64,000 bases of DNA from Thiohalomonas denitrificans (GTDB lineage: Bacteria > Pseudomonadota > Gammaproteobacteria > Thiohalomonadales > Thiohalomonadaceae): positions 62,001-126,000 of the forward strand of contig NZ_FMWD01000006.1 in NCBI RefSeq assembly GCF_900102855.1, written 5' to 3'. The translations under genes were made by a program, and so were the position numbers. Under the pieces are notes generated by a model. The model was given only the letters and a program-made list of their open reading frames with translations, was not told where the DNA came from and made no database searches. Each line of letters opens with the position of its first letter. Within the stretch, counting starts at the first letter, position 1. Positions 52,307 through 63,088 of this stretch are shown here, in pieces.

Positions 52307-54250
52307 CTACTCAATACCGTTTCCTGCTGCAAACGAGCGATCCAGGCCACCGGTATACTCCTGTTCCGCGCTGCATTGGGAGCAAACACCTTCTCCCGGC
52401 GTATACTCGGGGACGCAAGCCTTCAGAATTTCGATCACCTCTTCAATCCGGTTCTCATCGGCTGCCCGCCACAGGTCATGCAGAGGCTCTTCAATCTCGT
52501 TCCAGGCAACACCCCCTTCCTGTGCACGCATGATCTTCGGATGCTCTGTAGCGTACGCCTCGCTGTCGACCAGGAGTTCTTCATAGAGTTTTTCACCCGG
52601 ACGAAGACCGGTAAACTCGATGGCAATGTCCCCGCTTTGGTTGTTGTCGGTTTTCTCGATAAATCCCATCAGGTGGATCATCTTCTTTGCCAGGTCATGA
52701 ATCTTGACCGGTGCGCCCATGTCCAGAAGGAACACGTCTCCTCCGCGTGACATGGCACTGGCCTGCAGCACCAACTGGGCCGCCTCGGGGACTGTCATGA
52801 AATACCGGATCACCTCGGGATGAGTCACAGTGATCGGACCGCCCCTGCGAATCTGCTCTTTAAAGTGGGGAACCACCGATCCGGAGCTTCCGAGGACATT
52901 GCCAAAACGAACGATACAGAGGTCCGTCTTGCTCTCTCCCTGCCGTTCCCGCTCCTGAATTGCCTGAACCACCAGTTCAGACATGCGCTTGGTCGCCCCC
53001 ATCAAGTTTGTCGGCCGCACGGCTTTGTCCGTTGATACCAGCACGAAGGTGGCTGCCTGTGCAGCCACAGCCGCTTCGGCGACGTTCCACGTCCCGATCA
53101 CATTATTGAGCACACCCTCCGCAATGTTTTCCTCCAGCATGGGAACGTGCTTGTATGCCGCAGCATGAAAGACAAGGTCGATTCCATACTCTGCCATGAC
53201 AGCCGCAACCCGCTGGCTGTCTCTGACCGAGCTCAAGACTGGATGAATAGCGATGGTCGTTTTCGCGTATTTGTTGGCCTCTCTCAACTCTTTCTCTATG
53301 GCGTAAAGCGCATATTCGGACATTTCATAGAGCACGACCCGAACCGGGTTGAGGTCGATGATTTTCCGGCAGAGTTCTGATCCGATCGTGCCACCGGCAC
53401 CCGTCACCATGACATTTTTTTTGTTGGCGGAACTGGTCAGCAGGGCCATCTTCGCCTCGACGGGCGCTCGCTCCAGCAGGTCCTCCAGGTCGATATCTCG
53501 CAGTTCATCGACGCGGGCCAGACCGACGACCAACTCCCCCAGATGAGGCACGGTGCGGATTCGAACAGGAAGAAATTCAACGCGGCGGAGTGCCTGCTGC
53601 CTCTGGTGTCGGCTGGCTGAAGGCAGAGCGAGGAAGATCTCGTGCAATCCCCTTTGCTGGACAACATGCTGAATATCATGGGTATTGAAGACCGGAGTGC
53701 CATCGATAATCACTCCGTCCAAAGATGGATCATCATCAAAAAATGCCCTTACGTGGCACTGATTTCCGCTGTTAATCGCCGCAGCGAGTTGGCGTCCTGC
53801 ATCACCGGCGCCATAAATCCCCACCGCCTTCGCTCTTCTGGCCGCTCTGTGGCGATAATAGGCCCGAATCGCAAAGCGACTTCCGCCCACATAAATCAAC
53901 ACTATTGCCCAAAAAATAATGAACACGGCCGGATCGGCTTCGAGTTGAAATAGCCAGGCCAAACCAAACAGCAGCAGTGCGGCAGTGGTCACTCCCTGGA
54001 TGATTACAAACGCGGCTTCCTGGCCGATGTAGCGCGTGACCGCACGATAGAGTCCCAGGCGGATAAAAGGGACAACGCTTGCGACTACTGAAAAGAGTAA
54101 AAGCCACTTCCTGTCGTCGGTCAGATCCGGCGGAAGAGTGCCGGATCGAAGTGCAAACGCACACCACAACAAAACAGGAATCAGCCACATGTCGACAATC
54201 AATAAAGGGGCGCGTCCAGCGCTCCTTGCCAATGTCTGCGGCAGTTTCAT
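52307..54250 (-). CDS. Membrane-bound nucleotide-sugar 4,6-dehydratase (WbpM/PglF/CapD type)
   Basis: 647 residues. Four N-terminal membrane helices (~1-120), a CoA-binding-like domain (~140-250, YGAGDAGRQLAAAI), then the SDR dehydratase domain (~285-600): VTGAGGTIGSELCRKI, HAAAYKHVPMLE, STDKAVRPTNLMGATKRMSE and FTGLRPGEKLYEELL. These C6-dehydratases make UDP-4-keto-6-deoxy sugars from UDP-GlcNAc, the first step to bacillosamine, QuiNAc or FucNAc. It fits the PglC/D/E-like genes at 33-36 kb. Confidence 0.93.
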   Translation of the reverse strand: MKLPQTLARSAGRAPLLIVDMWLIPVLLWCAFALRSGTLPPDLTDDRKWLLLFSVVASVVPFIRLGLYRAVTRYIGQEAAFVIIQGVTTAALLLFGLAWLFQLEADPAVFIIFWAIVLIYVGGSRFAIRAYYRHRAARRAKAVGIYGAGDAGRQLAAAINSGNQCHVRAFFDDDPSLDGVIIDGTPVFNTHDIQHVVQQRGLHEIFLALPSASRHQRQQALRRVEFLPVRIRTVPHLGELVVGLARVDELRDIDLEDLLERAPVEAKMALLTSSANKKNVMVTGAGGTIGSELCRKIIDLNPVRVVLYEMSEYALYAIEKELREANKYAKTTIAIHPVLSSVRDSQRVAAVMAEYGIDLVFHAAAYKHVPMLEENIAEGVLNNVIGTWNVAEAAVAAQAATFVLVSTDKAVRPTNLMGATKRMSELVVQAIQERERQGESKTDLCIVRFGNVLGSSGSVVPHFKEQIRRGGPITVTHPEVIRYFMTVPEAAQLVLQASAMSRGGDVFLLDMGAPVKIHDLAKKMIHLMGFIEKTDNNQSGDIAIEFTGLRPGEKLYEELLVDSEAYATEHPKIMRAQEGGVAWNEIEEPLHDLWRAADENRIEEVIEILKACVPEYTPGEGVCSQCSAEQEYTGGLDRSFAAGNGIE

Positions 54251-54345
54251 TTAGCATCCTTGCTATGTTGCATGACGTCCTGGCCGGATCACCCAAACGG
54301 CCTTGATTCAGAACCCTGCCTGTACGTCGTTTCAGCCTCCGGAGC

Positions 54346-56541
54346 TCAACTGGCGTACTGGTGATAGTAGCGCACGTAATAGGAGTTCGTGGCTGACACG
54401 TCGTTGACAATAAAGCCATCGATACTCAAATCACTCTGTTGAAATCCTCGCATCGCCGCCCTGATTTCTCCCATCGGATGTTGACCTGCGCGCAGGACCA
54501 TCAGGTTCACATCAGAGTGTCGAGCGATGACAACAGCATCTGTGACGGCAAGGGTTGGTGGACTATCTACAATGATCATGTCGTAGTGCTGCCGTAGCCG
54601 CTCCAGAAGTGCGGCGAAACGCTCGTGAAGAAGCAATTCGGAAGGGTTCCGAGGCATATCCCCACAAGGAAGAAAATCCAGTCCCTGTTGTCTGGTTTGG
54701 TGAATTGCATCTCCGGGCAGAACCTGCCCCCGCAGCACCCCGGAAAGACCGTATCCGCGCTGAATCGCAAACGCATCATGCAGATGTCCCTTGCGCATGT
54801 CGGCATCGATCAGCAGGGTGCGTTTGCCACTGTCAGCAAGCACCACGGCGAGGTTGGAAGCCACGAATGACTTGCCAATATTCGGAGCCGGGCCGGTGAT
54901 GGCGACAATCGGATGTTCGACATGCTGGGCGGCAAAATAGACGTTGGTTCGAAGACTTCGCAAGGCTTCTACTGTCGGACTATCCCTGTCGAGGATCGCG
55001 AGGAGCCGCTCCCTCCCTTTGAACTTTCTCGACTTCTCCAGTTTGGCCTGACTGGTGCTGTGTAATATGGAGGCATACACCGGAAGACTGAGGTTTTTTT
55101 CAACAACCTCGGGATCGTCGATGCCTTGACGAAAGCCATTCCGCAGCACGACGCCAAAGATCCCGAGTGTTGTCCCGAGAATAGCGCCCAGGGACAGCAT
55201 CAGTGATGGCTTTGGTTTTGTCGGCTCTATCGGGAGGTCGGCCGGGTCGATCACCCGGGCATTGGTTACAGTACCCGCGCGCATCACACGCATTTCCTGT
55301 GCCCTGTTCAACAAAAGCAGGTAAAGCTCATTAGCCACCGTCACATCGCGTTCCAGTCGGATGGACTTTTCCTGCTCGTCTGGCAACTTACGCATCTCTG
55401 CATTGAGGCTGGCCCGCTCATTTTCAAGCGATCGGATTTGCTGATTGATTTCGCTGAACAGGGGGTGCTCCGGAGTAAACTTGTTTTCAATATCATCACG
55501 CCGGATCTTCAACTCGGAGAGTTGCGTTTCCAGTGACGTTGCACGCTCCAGCAGGGCTTCCGCTTCCAGCGTAACGTTCACACTGCCCACACTGGAGCGG
55601 TAGTCATTCAGGCGATTTTCGGCCTCCGTCAGGTTCTTTCTCAACGCAGGCAGATGTTTATTGAGCACCTCGAGGGTCTTCTCGGCTTCCTGGGCTCGAC
55701 GTGCGACATTGTGCTGAAGATAGGCACTTGTGATGGTGGTGAGGATGCGCTGCAGAAGTTCAGGATCGGGGCCCTCCAAAGCCAGCCTTATGATTCCTGT
55801 TTCCTCCCCCTGTTGCGATACATGGAGGGCGTTGCGCAACTTGTTCACGGCGTGCCAGCGGTAGCTTCTGGTGACCGAAAACTGTGCCCCCCGATGTGCT
55901 CTCAATTCGGAAACGAGAATTTCCAGCGAGTCTTCATCGCCAAGGTCCTGACTTAGCAGTTCGCCGACTCGCCCCTCCGCGAGTTTGTTACCCAAGTCGT
56001 CGTGAATCTCGTAAGAGTCATTACCCATCGCAACCAGGGACATGGCCTGGCCTGTCAGGTAGTCGGGTACCTCCAGCCGGTCGACGGTAATTTTCTCTTT
56101 TCCCCATGCGTAAGGCTTCAGATACTCCCAGGCAGCCGATAATTCCTGCACAGGGAGACTCATCTTTGCTATTGCTCTGCCGGCAACCGGCAAGTACGTC
56201 GGTTCGGCAACGATCGCAAGATTCAGCTCGTCAACCGCTGCGCCCACCACGGACCGGGAACGAAAGAGCTGCATCTCGGCTTCCACCGGACTATCGCCTG
56301 CCGAAATCGAAGAAAGCTCCCGGGTGCTTTCGGAATCAGCTTGCGCCGGGTCTATCTGGATGAGGACATCGCTTTGATAAATTGGTCGTGCAGTGAACGT
56401 ATAGAGACCGACCACGGTCAGGACGAGCAGCGCAATACCGAACACAACGTGTTTCGCGCGCCAGAGTTCAACAACATACTCCCTCAAATCGACAACGTTT
56501 TCGCTTGCGTTGAATGGCGGGCTTTGTTTGAAGTCACTCAT
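54346..56541 (-). CDS. Polysaccharide co-polymerase / tyrosine autokinase (Wzc-like)
   Basis: 731 residues. Wzz domain with membrane helices at ~30-50 and ~440-460; a long periplasmic coiled coil (~260-400); then a BY-kinase domain with Walker A TGPAPNIGKSFVASNLA (~550), Walker A' LLIDADMRKG and Walker B MIIVDSPPTLAVTD. The tail NSYYVRYYHQYAS is a Tyr cluster, the usual autophosphorylation site. It controls chain length and export of polysaccharide; the partner phosphatase and outer-membrane channel (Wza) are not in the window. It is the first gene of the long minus-strand part of the cluster. Confidence 0.95.
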   Translation of the reverse strand: MSDFKQSPPFNASENVVDLREYVVELWRAKHVVFGIALLVLTVVGLYTFTARPIYQSDVLIQIDPAQADSESTRELSSISAGDSPVEAEMQLFRSRSVVGAAVDELNLAIVAEPTYLPVAGRAIAKMSLPVQELSAAWEYLKPYAWGKEKITVDRLEVPDYLTGQAMSLVAMGNDSYEIHDDLGNKLAEGRVGELLSQDLGDEDSLEILVSELRAHRGAQFSVTRSYRWHAVNKLRNALHVSQQGEETGIIRLALEGPDPELLQRILTTITSAYLQHNVARRAQEAEKTLEVLNKHLPALRKNLTEAENRLNDYRSSVGSVNVTLEAEALLERATSLETQLSELKIRRDDIENKFTPEHPLFSEINQQIRSLENERASLNAEMRKLPDEQEKSIRLERDVTVANELYLLLLNRAQEMRVMRAGTVTNARVIDPADLPIEPTKPKPSLMLSLGAILGTTLGIFGVVLRNGFRQGIDDPEVVEKNLSLPVYASILHSTSQAKLEKSRKFKGRERLLAILDRDSPTVEALRSLRTNVYFAAQHVEHPIVAITGPAPNIGKSFVASNLAVVLADSGKRTLLIDADMRKGHLHDAFAIQRGYGLSGVLRGQVLPGDAIHQTRQQGLDFLPCGDMPRNPSELLLHERFAALLERLRQHYDMIIVDSPPTLAVTDAVVIARHSDVNLMVLRAGQHPMGEIRAAMRGFQQSDLSIDGFIVNDVSATNSYYVRYYHQYAS

Positions 56542-56912
56542 CTTACCTTCCGTTGGCGCGTGAATGATTTAAGAGGATATCGGCAGCGACAAGGCTGCCC
56601 GCCCATGCGTCATACCCGGGCGGATTGGCATCTTCGAGTCTAGAGCCGAGGCATTTGATTGAAAGCAGGCGCCCGGTCGGACCGCGTGTCGCATGCGAGT
56701 CAGTATAGTGCCATTGTGGCTTCGTACCGTCAGATGACCCAACGCAAACGTCCATGCTTGAGTTCGGCTAAACCAGGAGCCATCCTCCGCCGTCCTTGTA
56801 ATTGCAAAGGTCGCTACGTTAGCTAATCAGTAGTGGATAACACCGCTAGTTTCCAGGGCCAACGGTGAAATTTCCCGGCTGTCATACCAGGGAGAGGGCC
56901 TGCGGCTGGCTC
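56542..56912. other. Noncoding gap between the polysaccharide cluster and trpE
   Basis: 371 bases. It probably holds the promoter of the Wzc-like gene (minus strand), but no convincing -35/-10 pair or operator was found. It marks the right-hand edge of the cluster inside the former trp gene row. Confidence 0.4.
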
Positions 56913-58385
<1,473 letters not shown>

Positions 58386-58530
58386 GGCATTCCCCTGTCA
58401 GATGAAAAAGGCGATGGCTTAGCCCGGATGTTTATCATTCGGGCTCAATGGCGACCTAGCTGCGCCATCGTTTCCCGGGCCATGCCTTGTTCAACGTCGG
58501 GGTCATTGCTATTTACTGGATCCAGTTATT

Positions 58531-58602
58531 AACCACAGAGAGCACAGAGTACACAGAGAGGACAATTTAAAAATCTCTGTGAGCTCCGTGTCCTCTGTGG
58601 TT
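58531..58602. repeat. Inverted nonamer array, copy 3
   Basis: ACCACAGAG-AGCACAGAG-TACACAGAG ... CTCTGTG-AGCTCCGTG-TCCTCTGTG-GTT: clean 9-base periods on both arms, inverted. It lies between trpE and gph, ending 10 bases before the gph stop. Confidence 0.8.
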
Positions 58603-58611
58603 GATGTCTTT

Positions 58612-59280
58612 TCAGTCTTCCAACACTCGAGGCAACTCCGCCAGGGAGTCCACCACGGCGTCCGGGTTTGCCTCGCGGATGTCGTGGCCGTGATTGTAGC
58701 CGTAGGTCACGGCGATTACCGAAAACCCGGCATTGCGGGCGGCTTCCACGTCGTGCATGGAATCGCCGATCATCAATGATGCCTCTGCAGGAACTTTAAA
58801 GAAATCAGCAGCATGCCGCAAGGGCGCGGGGTCGGGCTTCTTTTGCGGCAGCGTATCGCCACTGACCACGATGCCGAAACAGTCGTAGATGCCGAGCTCC
58901 TGCAGGAGCGGCTCGGTAAAACGCGCTGCCTTGTTGGTTACGCACCCGAGGGCAATTCCTTCCGCTTGCAGATAGTCGATCCCCTCACGCACACCTGGAT
59001 AGAGCCGGCTGCGGGCACTGGTGTTCTCTGCATAAAGCGCCATGAAGATCGGCAGCGCCTTTTCAAACAGCGCCGGCTCAGGCTCGTCATGCAGCGAATC
59101 GGTCAGTGCTCGTTTGACGAACCGTTCTACACCATTACCCACCCAGTTGCGGGCACGATTTTCACCACGCACCGGGAGACCGAGCACCTTGTTCATCTCG
59201 TCGGCGCAGAAGGCCAAATCCGGCACGCTGTCCACCAGGGTGCCGTCAAGGTCAATCAGGACCATCCGGGGTAGTTTCAT
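58612..59280 (-). CDS. gph: Phosphoglycolate phosphatase
   Basis: 222 residues from the ATG at 59280 (MKLPRMVLIDLDGTLVDSV), behind GGAG; the frame extending to 59334 is made of nonamer-repeat sequence. HAD-superfamily motifs DLDGTLVDS, VTNKAARF, KPDPAPL and GDSMHDVEAARNAG. It dephosphorylates 2-phosphoglycolate to glycolate, so with glcDEF at 6.7-10.4 kb the window encodes two successive photorespiratory steps. It belongs to the conserved rpe-gph-trpE row. Confidence 0.93.
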   Translation of the reverse strand: MKLPRMVLIDLDGTLVDSVPDLAFCADEMNKVLGLPVRGENRARNWVGNGVERFVKRALTDSLHDEPEPALFEKALPIFMALYAENTSARSRLYPGVREGIDYLQAEGIALGCVTNKAARFTEPLLQELGIYDCFGIVVSGDTLPQKKPDPAPLRHAADFFKVPAEASLMIGDSMHDVEAARNAGFSVIAVTYGYNHGHDIREANPDAVVDSLAELPRVLED

Positions 59281-59299
59281 TTCTCCGGCCTCGGTTATC

Positions 59300-59370
59300 A
59301 ACCACGGCGGACACGGGGAGCACGGGGACCCCAATCAACAAGCCCCCGTGTCCCCGTGCTCTCCGTGGTT
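59300..59370. repeat. Inverted nonamer array, copy 4
   Basis: ACCACGGCG-GACACGGGG-AGCACGGGG ... CCCCGTG-TCCCCGTG-CTCTCCGTGGTT, between rpe and gph and touching both (20 bases before gph, 6 bases after the rpe stop). Confidence 0.8.
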
Positions 59371-59376
59371 TTTTCT

Positions 59377-60069
59377 CTATTTACCAGCCTTGGCCAGCTC
59401 GGCGCGGAAGGTCTCCAGGATGGAATCATACTTGTTCGGATCGGAGGCCTCGGCCTTGCCGAAGATGCCCGAGCCGGCGACGAAAGTATCGGCGCCCGCT
59501 TCGGCGATCTCGCGGATGTTGTCGGCCTTCACGCCACCATCGATCTCAAGACGGATGTCGCGACCGCTTGCATCGATGCGCTTGCGCGCCTCACGCAGCT
59601 TGTCCAGGGTCGCCGGAATGAAGCTCTGGCCGCCGAAGCCGGGGTTCACGGACATGAGCAGGATCATGTCGACCTTGTCCATCACGTAGTCCAGATAGGA
59701 GAGCGGAGTCGCCGGGTTGAACACCAGACCCGCCTTGCAGCCCTCGTCGTGGATCAGCTGCAAGGTCCGATCGACATGCTCGGAGGCCTCCGGATGGAAG
59801 GTAATGTAGGTGGCGCCGGCTGCCGCAAAGTCAGGAATGATCCGATCCACCGGCTTGACCATCAGGTGCACGTCGACCGGGGCGGTGATACCGTAATCGC
59901 GCAATGCCTGGCATACCAGCGGGCCGATGGTCAGGTTGGGGACGTAGTGGTTGTCCATGACGTCGAAGTGCACGATATCGGCACCGGAATCGAGGACCTT
60001 CTTGACCTCGTCGCCCAGCCGGGCAAAATCCGCCGACAGGATCGAGGGAGCAATCAAATAGTCCGCCAT
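59377..60069 (-). CDS. rpe: Ribulose-phosphate 3-epimerase
   Basis: 230 residues from the ATG at 60069 ([20 protein letters not shown]), behind AGAGG. TIM-barrel motifs [17 protein letters not shown] (metal-binding His/Asp), [21 protein letters not shown] and DGGVKADNI. It interconverts ribulose and xylulose 5-phosphates in the pentose phosphate and Calvin cycles. Confidence 0.96.
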   Translation of the reverse strand: MADYLIAPSILSADFARLGDEVKKVLDSGADIVHFDVMDNHYVPNLTIGPLVCQALRDYGITAPVDVHLMVKPVDRIIPDFAAAGATYITFHPEASEHVDRTLQLIHDEGCKAGLVFNPATPLSYLDYVMDKVDMILLMSVNPGFGGQSFIPATLDKLREARKRIDASGRDIRLEIDGGVKADNIREIAEAGADTFVAGSGIFGKAEASDPNKYDSILETFRAELAKAGK

Positions 60070-60308
60070 AGTTCTTTGCCTCTGATTATGTCCGTTGCAC
60101 GCCCGCATTCGGCGAAGCGCCCGAAAAAAGAACCCGGAATTTTACCCGCTGTCCCGGCCGAATGCGACTCGGGAGCGGATAGAATAGCGCGAAATCACCC
60201 TAACCTCTTGATTTCGACCTGTTAGAGTCCCATACCAATGGTTTGTGAATGCCCTTCAGCCGAAGCGGCAGCCTACCTTGACCAGTTGCAGAAGCAGGAG
60301 AAGACACC

Positions 60309-60764
60309 ATGAGCATTATGCTCGCACTACACGTCCTGGCCGTTATCGTTTGGGTGGGCGGGATGTTTTTTGCCCACCAGGTCTTGCGCCCGGTGGCCGC
60401 AGTGGAGCTTGAGCCACCCGAACGGCAGGTTCTCTGGAATGGTGTATTCCGGCGCTTCTTCGCCTGGGTCTGGGCGGCGGTCATCCTGATTCTGGTGACG
60501 GGATACTGGCTTATTTTTGCCGTCTATGGAGGCATGGCGAACGTGGGCGTATACGTCCACATCATGAACGGCATCGGCCTGGTGATGATCGCGCTGTTCG
60601 TCTTTCTGTTTTTCGTCCCGTACCGCGGCTTCAGGCAGGCGGTGGCCGAACGCCGCTGGCCCGACGGCAAACAGCATCTGGACCGTATCCGCGCCATCGT
60701 CGGCATCAACCTCCTGCTGGGCCTCATCACCGCTGCGATCGGCAGCGGGGGACGCCTTTTCTAG
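60309..60764 (+). CDS. CopD-family integral membrane protein
   Basis: 151 residues with four hydrophobic helices, starting MSIMLALHVLAVIVWVGGMF, with His and Trp residues in HVLAVIVWVGG and HIMNGIG as in the CopD/heme-binding four-helix membrane family. CopD-like proteins have been linked to copper import or heme/cytochrome assembly; this one stands alone. Good ribosome site (CAGGAGAAG). Confidence 0.85.
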   Translation: MSIMLALHVLAVIVWVGGMFFAHQVLRPVAAVELEPPERQVLWNGVFRRFFAWVWAAVILILVTGYWLIFAVYGGMANVGVYVHIMNGIGLVMIALFVFLFFVPYRGFRQAVAERRWPDGKQHLDRIRAIVGINLLLGLITAAIGSGGRLF

Positions 60765-60791
60765 GCGGGAACTGATGTAACTACAGCTTCC

Positions 60792-60857
60792 AACCACGGA
60801 GGACACAGAGAGACACGCGATCGGGCTTAGGCATTACATCTCCGTGTCCTCCATGGT
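60792..60857. repeat. Inverted nonamer array, copy 5
   Basis: ACCACGGAG-GACACAGAG-AGACACGCG ... ATCTCCGTG-TCCTCCATGGTG. It lies between the convergent CopD-like and RAM-domain genes. Confidence 0.7.
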
Positions 60858-60868
60858 GAATTCAGTCT

Positions 60869-61150
60869 CTAAGGCCCGAGCCCACCTGAATAGAGCGGGT
60901 CCACATCCCGTCGAGTAAAGGTCCGTTCGGCAGCCAGGGTATGGGCCTCGTGAACTCCGGATATCTTCGCCATGTGCCTGTTCACGAGGTTGTCCACGCC
61001 CTCTGCCGTGGTGGCTTTGATGAGCGCGACCAGGTCGTAGATGCCCGCGACGGCATGGACCTGGTCGACCCCCGGCAGTCGCGAAATACGATCGGCAATG
61101 GCATCGATGCGATTCTGGTCCACCTTCAACAATACGACTGCGTTTTCCAT
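60869..61150 (-). CDS. Stand-alone Lrp/AsnC ligand-binding (RAM) domain protein
   Basis: 93 residues. The beta-alpha-beta-beta-alpha-beta pattern VVLLKVDQNRIDAIADRISR, VHAVAGIYDLVALIKATTAE and HTLAAERTFTRR is the RAM domain of Lrp/AsnC regulators without its DNA-binding part. Such proteins bind amino acids and may modulate full-length Lrp proteins. A paralog lies 80 bases upstream on the same strand. Confidence 0.85.
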   Translation of the reverse strand: MENAVVLLKVDQNRIDAIADRISRLPGVDQVHAVAGIYDLVALIKATTAEGVDNLVNRHMAKISGVHEAHTLAAERTFTRRDVDPLYSGGLGP

Positions 61151-61230
61151 GACGAGCCTCCGTGTGACGTCCTTCTCAAAGGATAGACGCCAGCTGTGCG
61201 GTCAAAACGCCCTCGCCTTTCCGGGCGATC

Positions 61231-61512
61231 CTACTCGTCCATGCCGATGGAAAACATGGTTTCAAGGTCATGCCGGGACTGGGTACGGAAGGCGGGCATG
61301 GTTTCCGTTTCGATGATGCCGTCGACCTTGAGCATGTGATTGGTCACCACGTCGGCCATGGCTTCATTGCTGCGAACGCGAATCATCACCACCAGGTCAT
61401 AACGGCCGCCGACGGAGTAGACCTCGCTGATACCCTCAATCTCCGCCAGTTCGGCGGCCACATCGTTGACCCGCATGCGCTCCGCCTTGACCAGTACGAT
61501 TGCCGTAACCAT
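61231..61512 (-). CDS. Stand-alone Lrp/AsnC ligand-binding (RAM) domain protein, second copy
   Basis: 93 residues from the ATG at 61512 (MVTAIVLVKAERMRVNDVAA), after GGAGAG; a longer frame to 61617 has no site. YSVGGRYDLVVMIRVRSNEA is the diagnostic RAM core. Same length and fold as the gene at 60869-61150, so probably a tandem duplication. The amino-acid symporter next door on the other strand makes an amino-acid ligand plausible. Confidence 0.86.
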   Translation of the reverse strand: MVTAIVLVKAERMRVNDVAAELAEIEGISEVYSVGGRYDLVVMIRVRSNEAMADVVTNHMLKVDGIIETETMPAFRTQSRHDLETMFSIGMDE

Positions 61513-61674
61513 GGCTTTCACTCTCCGGTTGCTGTGTCTTTCATAGGTTGGGATATTCACCGCAAAACGCAAAGAGCGCACCTGGCGCGTCGGGGGTCGA
61601 GACGGCGCTGTAAGCATGGTCGCTGTTGTTTGCTGTGTTAAGGTGACACGGAGTCCAAAAGCCCCCCTTTACCG

Positions 61675-63057
61675 ATGGAATCACTGGAAAACGCCCTGGT
61701 CGCATTCGCCGGGTTTGTCTGGGGCATGCCGCTGGTTATTCTGCTGGTCGGGGGCGGCGTGTTCTTTCTGCTCTACTCCCGCCTGCTGCCCTACCGGCAC
61801 TTTCGGCACGCCATCGCCATCCTGCGCGGCCGCTACGACGACCCCGGCGACCCGGGTCACATCGTACACTTCCAGGCGCTCACCACCGCCCTCTCCGGCA
61901 CCCTCGGGATGGGCAACATTGCCGGGGTTGCCGTGGCAATCACCATGGGAGGGCCGGGCGCCATCTTCTGGATGTGGATCACGGCCGTGGTCGGGATCGC
62001 CACCAAGTTCTTCACCGCCTCGCTGGCCATCATGTACCGGGGGCGGGACAGTCTCGGCCACCTCCAGGGTGGCCCCATGTATGTAGTCCGCGAGGGGCTG
62101 GGGCGGCGCTGGCTGCCACTGGCCGGACTCTTCGCACTGGCGGGGCTGTTCGGGACACTACCGGTCTTTCAGGTCAATCAGCTGGTGCAGATCGTCCGCG
62201 AGGTGGTGGCGATACCGAACGGCTGGACCTCCGAGGCGGACCACTTCGGCTTTGACCTCACCCTCGGGGTGCTGATCGCAGCGGTGGTGCTCGCCGTAAT
62301 TCTGGGCAACATCCAGCGGGTGGGGAGGGTCACCTCACGGCTGGTGCCCGCAATGGTACTGTTCTACATGGCCCTGACGGTATGGGTGCTCTTCGATAAT
62401 GCCGGCGCGATTCCCGGTGCCTTTGCGCTGATCCTGGAGGATGCCTTCAGCGGCCAGTCGGTGGCGGGCGGCGCGGTCGGGACGGTGATCCTGATGGGGG
62501 TGCGGCGCGGCGCCTTCTCCAACGAGGCGGGCATCGGCACCGAGTCCATGGCCCACGGCGCCGCGAAGACCAATGAGCCGATCCGCGAGGGGCTCGTGGC
62601 GATGCTGGGGCCGGTCATCGATACCCTGATCGTCTGCACCTGCACTGCACTGGCCATTCTTACCACCGGCGTCTGGCAGGGTAGCGAGGCGGACGGCGTG
62701 AGCCTCACGGCCAGCGCCTTCGAACATGCCCTTCCAGGGACTGGCGCCTATCTGTTGACCATCATGGTGCTATTCCTGTCGCTCTCGACCATATTCAGCT
62801 TCTGGTACTACGGCAGCAAGTGCCTGGGCTTTCTGGCGGGTGCCGAGCGCCAGCACCACTACGTCTGGATCTATACGGGACTGGTGCTGCTCGGTGCGGT
62901 GGGGTCGCTCGAACTGGTAATCAGCCTGATCGACGGCATGTACGGGCTGATGGCCATTCCGACCATGACCTCAGCGCTGTTACTTGCGCCCAGGGTCAGG
63001 GCCGCCACAGCTGACTATTTTGCCCGCCACCCCAGAGAGAGGAGAGCCCTCGATTGA
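61675..63057 (+). CDS. Sodium:alanine/glycine symporter (AGCS family)
   Basis: 460 residues, ~11 hydrophobic helices. Family signature GTLGMGNIAGVAVAITMGGP in helix 3, AIFWMWITAVVGIATKFFTA, RRGAFSNEAGIGTESMAHGA and FSFWYYGSKCLGFLAG. It imports alanine or glycine with sodium. A 163-base region separates it from the divergent RAM-domain genes. Confidence 0.93.
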   Translation: MESLENALVAFAGFVWGMPLVILLVGGGVFFLLYSRLLPYRHFRHAIAILRGRYDDPGDPGHIVHFQALTTALSGTLGMGNIAGVAVAITMGGPGAIFWMWITAVVGIATKFFTASLAIMYRGRDSLGHLQGGPMYVVREGLGRRWLPLAGLFALAGLFGTLPVFQVNQLVQIVREVVAIPNGWTSEADHFGFDLTLGVLIAAVVLAVILGNIQRVGRVTSRLVPAMVLFYMALTVWVLFDNAGAIPGAFALILEDAFSGQSVAGGAVGTVILMGVRRGAFSNEAGIGTESMAHGAAKTNEPIREGLVAMLGPVIDTLIVCTCTALAILTTGVWQGSEADGVSLTASAFEHALPGTGAYLLTIMVLFLSLSTIFSFWYYGSKCLGFLAGAERQHHYVWIYTGLVLLGAVGSLELVISLIDGMYGLMAIPTMTSALLLAPRVRAATADYFARHPRERRALD

Positions 63058-63088
63058 CGGCACGCGGTTGCAGTTCCAAACCACTGCT

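Noticed and set aside
56543-56755. 70-codon open frame upstream of the Wzc-like gene
   Set aside because: No ribosome site or family resemblance; lies in the promoter gap.
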